From assembly GCA_040285825.1 (NCBI GenBank), contig JAUPSS010000003.1:3038001-3102000 (forward strand): DNA of 64,000 nucleotides, given 5' to 3'. Below are positions 42,694 to 50,720 of this stretch, piece by piece. The DNA is from Eukaryota sp. TZLM1-RC. Taxonomy: Eukaryota > Metamonada: BaSk clade. Position numbers and translations under genes: made by a program. The notes beneath the pieces are model-generated. The model saw only the letters and a program-made list of their open reading frames with translations. It searched no databases and was not told where the DNA came from. Within the stretch, counting starts at the first letter, position 1, and each line of letters begins with the position of its first letter.

Positions 42694-44226
42694 TTATAGC
42701 TCGCCATCAGAAACCATTAGAGAATCGGAATTACCCACATCATTGACAAAAGCACTATCCAAAGGCGTTGGTGGTTCTGGAGATTCAATAACAAATTCAT
42801 CATTTTTGATCGAATCACGTGGAGTGGTCTCATCAGCAGTCAAGGAAAGGTCCATAATTCCAGAAATATCTTGATTATTTTGATCTATTTGCTCCTCTAT
42901 ATCCATTTTGCTCTCTTCAACCTCATTATTCAATCTGTCTACCGACACACTTTCCGACCTAATGGAAGCAGAATCACTCTTTGCATGTTCAATCTGAATC
43001 TGACACTCAAGTCTTTGATTTTCTTCAACCAGTTCAGAATTAGCACGTTTCAGTTTCCCCACCTCTTCCTCCAACAAAAGCTTCCCGTCATTCAATATTT
43101 GATTCTGAATTTTCAAATTTTCAACTTGATCCTTCATTGATCCCATCTCAAGCTCAAGATCTCTCGATCGTTTCTCAGCCATACCTCTCCTCTCTTTCTC
43201 CTTATCGTAACTGTTTTTACTCTCAGCAACCTTGGCTTCAAGTTCTTTAATTTGACCTTTTAGCTCAGAAGTCCCTTGACTTTGATTTAATTTTGACACT
43301 TCAAGTTCATGATCCTTATCCTTAAGTGCCTCTTTTAACTTTTCCACTTCATTCATGGATTGTTCATGCACTTGGCGTCTTAACAAAGGAGCCTCTTTTA
43401 GTTGTTCTTCAAGGTGAACGATTTTATTTTTGAGTTCTTCATTTTGACTTCTCAAGACTTCAAGATCCGCGCTTTCCCCAGAATTTAATACTTTTATCTT
43501 AACAATTTCAGCCTTTAATTCTTGAATTTCAGATTCTAAAATCTGCTTTTGTTCCTTAAGTTCCTTAATCATTTCTCTTGAAGGATCCTTTTTTTCAATT
43601 CGTCTTCCTGTGCTTGCATCAATACCAAATTCAACCAAAATTGATCGAAGACGTTGAACTTCTCCAACAAAATTAGATAATTGAGCTTCGAGTTCATTTA
43701 CACGGGTAGTTCTCGATTCCTTTTTGAGCGAATCAATCATGACTTCTTTTGACTTCAGTTCTGAGCTCAACCTCGCAGCCTCATCCCTCAGTCTTTCTAC
43801 CAGTGACGTGTCATTACGTAAGCAGTCTAGCCCAAGAGTGGCAGCATCAGCAAGGGTCTTCCTCTTTATGACTTCACCTAATTCTCTCTTGGTTTTGGAT
43901 AAGGTTTGTTCAGCACGTACTGCTCTGGTTTTCAGGGCAGATAGCTGTGAAAAGAGTTCGTTCTTCTCTTGTTTTAGGTAAAGATTTTCTTCATAAAGGG
44001 CTTCAGGATCTTTGAGGAGATTGTTGGGCATTTTTCTACTATCCAGAGAAGGTATAGTGGAGGGAGAATCACTATTCAGAACGACATAGTCTTGATTTAA
44101 GTGAGCATGTGGATTCGAAGGTTTTGAAGGTTGTGCTGACGCCGAAGCAGGACGGGGCCTTGGATATCGCTGTGTGTATGGATTCCTCGCAGATTGTGGC
44201 CTCCGCGATGGAGGACGGGGATGCAT
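42694..44226 (-). CDS. Long coiled-coil protein, unknown function
   Basis: This 510-residue protein has three parts. Residues 1-75 are basic and Pro/Arg/Ser-rich (MHPRPPSRRPQSARNPYTQR), probably disordered and possibly microtubule- or nucleic-acid-binding. Residues about 80-440 form an almost continuous heptad pattern (ALYEENLYLKQEKNELFSQL; LEEEVGKLKRANSELVEEN). Residues 440-510 form an acidic tail. Such proteins serve as structural or cytoskeletal scaffolds; no family-specific motif is seen. The start ATG at 44224-44226 is followed immediately upstream (26 bp) by a family D non-LTR insertion. No intron is seen. Confidence 0.75.
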   Translation of the reverse strand: MHPRPPSRRPQSARNPYTQRYPRPRPASASAQPSKPSNPHAHLNQDYVVLNSDSPSTIPSLDSRKMPNNLLKDPEALYEENLYLKQEKNELFSQLSALKTRAVRAEQTLSKTKRELGEVIKRKTLADAATLGLDCLRNDTSLVERLRDEAARLSSELKSKEVMIDSLKKESRTTRVNELEAQLSNFVGEVQRLRSILVEFGIDASTGRRIEKKDPSREMIKELKEQKQILESEIQELKAEIVKIKVLNSGESADLEVLRSQNEELKNKIVHLEEQLKEAPLLRRQVHEQSMNEVEKLKEALKDKDHELEVSKLNQSQGTSELKGQIKELEAKVAESKNSYDKEKERRGMAEKRSRDLELEMGSMKDQVENLKIQNQILNDGKLLLEEEVGKLKRANSELVEENQRLECQIQIEHAKSDSASIRSESVSVDRLNNEVEESKMDIEEQIDQNNQDISGIMDLSLTADETTPRDSIKNDEFVIESPEPPTPLDSAFVNDVGNSDSLMVSDGEL

Positions 44227-44252
44227 TCAAAAATAAAATATCTTTAAATTAA

Positions 44253-44602
44253 GTTTGCCTTCTGTATTTTCGAGATCTTTGACTAATCTTCATCTTGCTG
44301 TTGTGAAATTACAGAAGTCTGTTTTAATTGGTTTTGAAGACCTGGATTTCTCTAAACGACTAAGTGTGACTAAGTTTAATAATCCCGTCTTTGCTGCCTT
44401 TTTATCAGACATCCAGAATTGCACTAGTTTAATATCTCAGCAACCAAGGCCATTTGGTCTTCACTTAACAAATGAAGCTTGGAAACAAAACATGCGTTTG
44501 AGATTAGGGCTGTATCCAAGTGGTCTTTTGGATAATTCTGTTTGTATTTGAAACGAAAAACCGACTGCCAATTTCCGTCATATTGTAAGTTGTAAGAAAT
44601 TT
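44253..44602 (+). mobile_element. Non-LTR retrotransposon, family D, left part (split by family B)
   Basis: The frame at 44255-44551 reads SRSLTNLHLAVVKLQKSVL, AFLSDIQNC, and WKQNMRLRLGLYPSGLLDN, the region before the CCHC motif. ATCTTTAAATTAA at 44240-44252 recurs at 48178-48190 and forms the outer target-site duplication. The element resumes at 47557 after a nested family B insertion. No RT remains, so it is 5'-truncated. Confidence 0.8.
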
Positions 44603-47536
44603 TTTTTTAATACCTCAGAACTTTTTAAATTGTGATCACTAGCTTAGTTCTGCATTGTTTTTTTTTTAATAATTTTAATTTTATTCTAAACCTATAAATC
44701 AACATCTAAAAAATCCATCTCTCCCAAAACAAAAACACTAGATGCAACTCTTTCATAGTGAGATCCAAGAGAAAGCAAAGCATCGGAAACCATCTTCAAC
44801 ATCCCCTTAAAAATAGAAAACACAATTCTATTTTGCCAAAACAATCTGTTGAAATTTCTGCTAGTTCTTCTCTTTACAATCATTTCAAAATCATCCAAAA
44901 AACGTAAAGCAGTTGGTGCAAGTGAACCAAAAAGGGAAAATACAAATGGATACAAATTGTATTTTGCATGCTGTAGACTGGCCAATTTGGACAAAGGTTC
45001 ATTGTATTTTTTGAATTTAAAATTTTCAGCATTTGAAAGGGGATTATGAATTTCAGAATTAACAAGCCTTTCATTTGAGGCATTACAAGGATCAACAGAC
45101 ATTACATCCAATAAAATGAAGCTTCCATCTAATCCAGGTAATATGACATCACCTCTATTATTCTTATGAAAATCATTTTCAGCATCAAACAGATTTGACA
45201 ACAAAGGTTCCAAGAAGGATTCAATTCTATGAGATTTACACATACAATATAACTGGTCTCTTACAGCATCATGAACCTTGCTTCTAAAAGTAATAAAATG
45301 TTTACAATTTAACAAATGAGTAGTTGTAATTTCTCGAGAACATTTACAAATTAAATTATGAGGTAAATTATCAGGCCAGATAAAGGACCGAAATCTCATA
45401 TTCAGAGTCCAAGCAGAATCGGATAAGAGAGTACCATAAACTTGTGGAATTGTTGTTACTAAGGCAGAAGAAGTACTGTCACACATATCTTGTAAAAGAT
45501 TTGCAAAGCGGGATTCTTTTTTCTTGGCCAAGCCAAGTCTAACATCAAAATCCAAGCTTTCAAAAATCTTTGACAATTTTTGTTGAAGCTTTTTACAGCA
45601 AAACTGTAAATTAAATAGAGATCGGTTTGGAATTTCTTGAATTGATTGAGGAAAACATTTGGTCCAAATTTGTGGCGGTAATTTTCAAGTTCACAAGATA
45701 ACTCATACAAATAGGGACTACAATTGGGGACTAACAGATGAGAATCATCAGGAAATCTACGACAAAATTCATAAATAAAATTTTTGCCACCACCCAAGAA
45801 TGCTGATTGACACAAAATTGAAGATTTAGTAAAACCAATACCACCCAAATTTGCTGGAAGAAAATAAATGGCTTTTCAACATTCCTGGTTCTACATCCAA
45901 TAAATCAGCAAAAAATTCTGTTCTCAATGAATTAAAAGAACGACAAAAATCTAATGCTATGGAAGGAGCACAAGATCTCAAAATGTGGGTTATTCTCCCA
46001 GTGTAGCAAATTTTAAGCATGAAAAATTTAATATGCTTTTCTATATCTAAAGAAGAAATTGAATCAAGTTCAATTTTCATTTTTCCAAAATAACTTGCAA
46101 TTCATTCTGAATTTGAGGCACATTTCCTAACCAACAACCAAGGAACTTAAAAGCATTACTACTATAATTAGTAAAAGGGACAATAGAATCGTTTATCACG
46201 AGGTCTTGAGCAGAAGAGCCAATCAGAAGGCATTTGCTGGCATTAAGATGAAGCCCAATATTTTCATATGAATCGGCAATTTCTTGAGCAACCAATTCTA
46301 GTAAATCAAATGAACCAATCAAGGATATATCATCCATATAAGCAACTATTTTTATAGAAGGGTATTTTTGCTTAATGATATTTAAAGTTTTGTGAATAGC
46401 TAAACAAAACAATAATGGGCCTAAAGGATCTCCCTGCTTCACTCCAGAAGATGATTTAAGACCAAATGAATTAAAAATTAAATCTGATTCTTTCCCATAA
46501 AAATGGTAGAAAAAACTCGATAGCTCAGGAAAATCAGATTTAATAACTTCAAAAATTGCTTCTCGCTTTACAGAATTAAAAGCATTTTTAAAGTCGAGAT
46601 TAAAAATAAAATTATTTTCCTCTGCATTAAAAAAGGTATCAGAGGCAATAGCAGCAACAGAAGCACCATCAATTGTTTTGATTCCAAATTGATGAGGATT
46701 CAAAAATGTAGAAGCTTTGTCTTTGACACGATCGAAGACAATTGATGCTAGCAAACGAGAAAGAGATTCACCAACAGCAATTGGGCGTATTCCATCAGGT
46801 TTGATTCCGTTTCCAGGCTTTTACTAAAGCAATCAGACGTGCTGCGAGTAATTCAAATGGAGGATTAATTTTCAAAACAATCAATTGTTGAAAATAGTGG
46901 GCTAGATCATCAGCAATTTCGGGAGCACTGGAACACGCTATTTTTAACAGATCAAAAGAAATTCCAGATGGGCCTGCTGCTTTCCCCTTTGGCAATTTTT
47001 GAATAGCTTTAAGAACTTCAATTGCAGTAATAGGATTTTCAATCCAAAAAGGACACACTTCAGGCTTGCTGCACTTGAAATTTTCTTGAGGATGCAACTT
47101 TTGAAGTTTTTCAAGGGTATCAGAGTTTGCATCAGCCAAAGAAGAGGAAAACAAAGACTGCTTTGCGGCACCATAACGACCACGTAAGCACAATTTACGG
47201 CAAATTTTTGATTTTACAATTTTTCTATTTCCAAATTTTTTCTTAAAACAATTTTTGTTTTTTCTAGCAAAATATTTCCAGAAGGATGAAATATTCCACT
47301 TATTATTTTTCAATTCAGAAGTAAAATTTCTCATTTCCATTGAGAAGGGGATTGTGCTGGCGGGACTTATTTCTACTGGGATCCGGATCGGGGGTCTTAC
47401 GGTATCAACGGCTTTACAATTCGTACAAAACAGAAGTTTTCGACCATTTCGTGAATCTGCAACATCTTTTTTGCAAAATGGACAACAAAAATTACTGTTT
47501 TCAGAAGGGGAAGAAGAGGGAACACTAAGAAATAAG
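44603..47536 (-). mobile_element. Longest non-LTR retrotransposon copy, family B, nested in family D
   Basis: About 2.9 kb, flanked by the 20-bp repeat TTGTAAGTTGTAAGAAATTT (44583-44602 and 47537-47556). In order: an N-terminal zinc finger (CPFCKKDVADSRNGRKLLFC and TNC), a domain with LPKGKAAGPSGISFDLLK (start of RT), a one-base frameshift near 46815, the RT palm with AYMDDISLIG (about 46330), frameshifts near 46080, 45840 and 45500, then CCHC and RLE (44692-45576) with RGDVILPGLDGS and LLDVMSVDP. After the first A-run an extra segment of about 57 nt precedes a second A-run. It gives the best view of family B architecture but is itself inactive. Confidence 0.92.
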
Positions 47537-47556
47537 TTGTAAGTTGTAAGAAATTT

Positions 47557-48177
47557 CTTCAATATCGGTCAGTTCTTCATAATGCCGTTCGTGATGTGAC
47601 ATATGAGATGTTTAAGTGTTACAATTTTAGTTGCAAAGTAGAACCGTTATTGAAGCATTATAGCGATAATAATCTGTTTAATTCACGTCGAGGTGATTTA
47701 ATTGCTCCTTTTGTGGATTCCTCTCAAGTTGATTGTTGATTTTACTACAGTTGATCCCTTTGCTTTTATTTATCGTGATGATGTTTTATTTAATTCTAAT
47801 GGTCATTTAAACAAGCCTGAGGATCGTAAAAGAGATAAATATACTGAGATATTAAATGATTTAAATAGGAACCGTTTCTCGAAGTTTTCGTTTGTTCCTT
47901 TTGCCTTCTCGATTTTGGGCAACATTGGACAGTTTGCTTTGAATTGTCTCAATGATTTTGATAATTTATGTCGTTCAAGTGGTAAGAATTTTGCAGGGAA
48001 TTCATGGAAGAATCGTATCATTTTTGCTTTGTACAGAAGTGTTCCCAAGTACTTGAGTTTAATGATGTCCAAGCTGTATAAGGATTCATCAAGAGTTGGC
48101 GTGGAGAATTAAATTTCTTATGTGTTTTACTTTGTTTTGTTTTGTTTCTTCGTAGAATACAATACTTTAATTAGAAA
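47557..48177 (+). mobile_element. Non-LTR retrotransposon, family D, right part (RLE domain)
   Basis: It continues the left part: KKFLQYRSVLHNAVRDVTYE, SCKVEPLLKHYSDNN, NSRRGDLIAPFVDSS, then VDFTTVDPFAFIYRDD after a shift, and KFSFVPFAFSILGNIG. It ends with VGVEN and a TTTGTTTTG-rich 3' end before the duplication at 48178-48190. A second family D copy at 59209-59832 aligns along its whole length. Confidence 0.85.
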
Positions 48178-48190
48178 ATCTTTAAATTAA

Positions 48191-48881
48191 AGACTTTAAT
48201 TATCTGCTGCGGACAAGGTTCGGAATTTTTCCCACATAGTGGCACCGCGTGGTCCACATAGTGGTAAAATCGAACCACATGGTGGTGTATTTTTGAGCCT
48301 ATAAAATGATGTTACTTTCTGACATGTCAAATCATTATGAATAAAACATGTTTATTTCCATTAACAAATACTAAACCCATAACTCAACTATCGAACGAAA
48401 AAAGCAATTGAGATCGATCATATCATTCCTCCTCAATGTCCTCCGAAACATAAAGATTTCTGAAATAACAAGGATCGGTAGGATTTCCTCATCCAGTGAA
48501 TAATCTGCTTCTTGATCCTGCTCGTTGACTGCCGCTGAACTTCCTCCATCTCTTCCATCATTTTTACTATTTCAGCATTCATCCATTTGAATAAAAGTCA
48601 CATATGGCATGTAGGCGTCCTCTCGAATATTCCACTTCATCACAAGCATTAGTAGGGGAAATGTATTCAAATACAGGGTGTTTGCTACCAGGCCATGGTA
48701 TTTGAAACAAAGAAAGGAGAAAAGAATAATGAAATGAAATTGACCACCAAGAAAATCACCATGGTGGCAACAACCACTACGTGGCACCATGTGGTAAATT
48801 TGAACCATGTGGAGGTGTCCAATCACTGGCTGCGGACTCTTAATACTTTGACCCAATTTTTTATGCGAACCTATACAAAAC
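48191..48881. repeat. Region with direct repeats built from CCACATnGTGG palindromes
   Basis: 48236-48293 and 48771-48818 share GTGGCACC, GTGGTAAA, TGAACCA/CGAACCA and GTGGTGGTGT/GTGGAGGTGT blocks in the same orientation, about 520 bp apart. Each contains several CCACNTNGTGG near-palindromes. Between them only broken frames occur (for example MMEEMEEVQRQSTSRIKKQI on the minus strand). It may be a small non-autonomous element or an old duplication. No gene is supported. Confidence 0.5.
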
Positions 48882-49610
48882 CTATACAGATTCAGACAAC
48901 TCATCTACAAATTGTTCTGGGTCATCCACACATTCGTAGCCATATTCGTGAGCTCTTTTCTTTGCGTTCTCGTCCACAATTGGAGCAATAAGATAAACGC
49001 GCACTTCAGATAATCCTTTCTTTTCTTTAACGAACTCGACCTTCCTTGCTAATTTATCTACATCTTCACTCCTTACATGACCTTTGATTTCCACAATAAA
49101 TGACACACCATTCAGTGCAACAATGTCCAATTCCACTGGCACTGGTCGGCCATCTTTGTCAAGCCTTTGTGGGTCCTGGTCTTCAAACCACTGAACTGTG
49201 TAATCTGGAGCTGATATGCTCAGTAAAGTTTTCAGTGCATTTCTCCAGGTTCTTTCGTTTTTCAGACCCCAGCGAGCCCCAAGTGTTCCCAGCTGAATAT
49301 CCATATGAGCCTTGTCCTGGTTTCTTTCCCTTTGTCGTTGTTCATGGTCTTCTTGACGTTCCCTTTGTCGTTGTTCATGGTCTTCTTGACGTTCCCTTTG
49401 TCGTTGTTCATGGTCTTCTTGACGTTCCCTTTGTCGTTGTTCATGGTCTTCTTGACGTTCCCTTTGTCGTTGTTCATGGTCTTCTTTGCGCCATTGTCGC
49501 ATTGTTTCAATGAGCTTATCAATTGCTGTTTCACTAACAGCTTCAGATCTAATCAACTGTTTGAGTCTTTCAACAAATTCTCTGTTCTGGAAGAGGCGGT
49601 CGACATCCAT
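48882..49610 (-). CDS. PD-(D/E)XK nuclease-like protein, DUF3782-type, with internal repeats
   Basis: A 242-residue protein that looks bacterial or archaeal. Residues 1-45 form helices. Residues about 41-95 consist of five copies of an 11-residue charged repeat (RQEDHEQRQRE), a predicted coiled coil. The C-terminal domain starts LGTLGARWGLKNERTWRNAL and has the nuclease core VELDIVALNG...FIVEIKGHV, with Asp162, Glu174 and Lys176 as the D...ExK triad. DUF3782 proteins in archaea and cyanobacteria share this layout: heptad-like repeats, the LGxRWG segment, then a PD-(D/E)XK core. Their function is not established. The ATG at 49608-49610 fits. No intron, complete frame, and natural stop. Its nature as a transferred gene is inference; a contaminant is unlikely because eukaryotic repeats flank it on both sides. 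Confidence 0.75.
   Translation of the reverse strand: MDVDRLFQNREFVERLKQLIRSEAVSETAIDKLIETMRQWRKEDHEQRQRERQEDHEQRQRERQEDHEQRQRERQEDHEQRQRERQEDHEQRQRERNQDKAHMDIQLGTLGARWGLKNERTWRNALKTLLSISAPDYTVQWFEDQDPQRLDKDGRPVPVELDIVALNGVSFIVEIKGHVRSEDVDKLARKVEFVKEKKGLSEVRVYLIAPIVDENAKKRAHEYGYECVDDPEQFVDELSESV
49326..49490 (-). repeat. Five tandem 33-nt coding repeats
   Basis: The unit encodes RQEDHEQRQRE. The copies are identical except at the edges, which implies very recent expansion or homogenisation. Being a multiple of three, the array keeps the reading frame. Confidence 0.9.
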
Positions 49611-50278
49611 TTCGCATTCTGCTGGTGTAGTAGAGATTCTGGTTAAATGAATAAAGAAATCCTTGTCTGTTCATGTAGATGTCTTTTTATTGTTTACAGC
49701 TCGGGTTAGCAACTCCTCAGTCTTCACTTTGATCAAGGACTTGATGGAGAACAACTTTTTCATTATATATGGAAGCAGAAAGTCAATAGATTGAACTAGA
49801 TAGTGATGATTTGTGTAAGATTTTGGAATGTTGGAATTACTCACCATATCACCTTTGAGGTGATAAAACAACCAATATTGCTGGTTTTCATGGATCGACT
49901 AAATCGGCAAATATGATGTGTCACCCCAAAGACAAGACTGTCCGTAAACGATCGACATGGCTGAGACTTTAAAAGTAATGGGATAAAGAATAAATGTTGG
50001 CGCCCTGAGGCTTATATGTTATGATTAGAAAATAAATCAACTTTTCCTCATTCGCTTTATGTTAACCCCACTTTTCCATCCTACGGCATCAGAAGTAAAA
50101 AGAATAAATAAGGTTATTAAGGTAACATTGTAATCAATCAGTTACTATTGTAGGTATCTCACTAGACAGAACCTTTATATAATATTTAAGTTTAAATAAT
50201 ATTATCTTTATCCTAACCACATTTACTCAATTCATATACTAACATCCAGCTAGCAAATACGATTTTCAGCAACACTTA
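49611..50278. other. Intergenic region with an LTR-like fragment at 49995-50055
   Basis: TGTTGGCGCCCTGAGGCTTA and the following 40 bp match the putative gypsy-1 LTR start (29376 downwards, minus strand) in inverse orientation: both share GTTGGCGCCCT.AGGCTTATAT and GATTAGAAAATAAATCA. The similarity fades after about 60 bp. It is probably a decayed solo LTR. No gene is seen. Confidence 0.5.
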
Positions 50279-50566
50279 ACAAAATGAACAGAGAACTGAA
50301 GGGACGAAATTCATTGAACCAAGCTTTCCTTTACAAAAACTTGTTCTGCTTGCTTCCTTGCTATAGCTTGACTTGAAAAATTGAACAATAATGGTATAAT
50401 CCATTAATCAAGGCAAATTGGATTCGAGACCAGCAAAGGCAAATATCAACCTTTTTCATTGTCTTCTCTTCAATTATTTTTCTGACAGTACTTCAAAAAA
50501 GATTCAGCTTCTAACGCTAGTCTTTATTCTCTAATGAAAAGCAATAATTCAATTTTTCCGTTTTTT
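50279..50566 (-). mobile_element. Family C non-LTR relic, left part (split by gypsy-2)
   Basis: Nucleotide similarity to 11925-12200 is clear (for example GGGACGAAAT, TATTAATAATGGCAAATTG-like and CGAGA blocks). The remaining part, CAGCATTAACTTCTCT and so on, follows gypsy-2 at 57967, as in the uninterrupted copy near 12220. Too decayed to translate. Confidence 0.7.
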
Positions 50567-50720
50567 TGATGGTCTAGGCTGTTGGTTATTGTCAGACATA
50601 CAATGTAGAGTAACAGAAGTGTAATTTATTACGAAGAGGAATTGTATTCTCTCTTCTTAAGCTAACAGGCGGAATACTAATAACTAAACTATTAACTATA
50701 AATACTATTCAAGACTAACA
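50567..50720 (-). repeat. gypsy-2 3' LTR (154 bp)
   Basis: Its first six coding-strand bases, TGTTAG, hold the last codon (TGT, Cys) and the stop TAG of the polyprotein. It also carries the same ATGTCTGAC start region as the 5' LTR. Confidence 0.93.

Noticed and set aside
49326-49490. Regular 33-nt repeats that could be mistaken for a CRISPR array.
   Set aside because: They are head-to-tail without spacers and lie in frame in a protein-coding gene.
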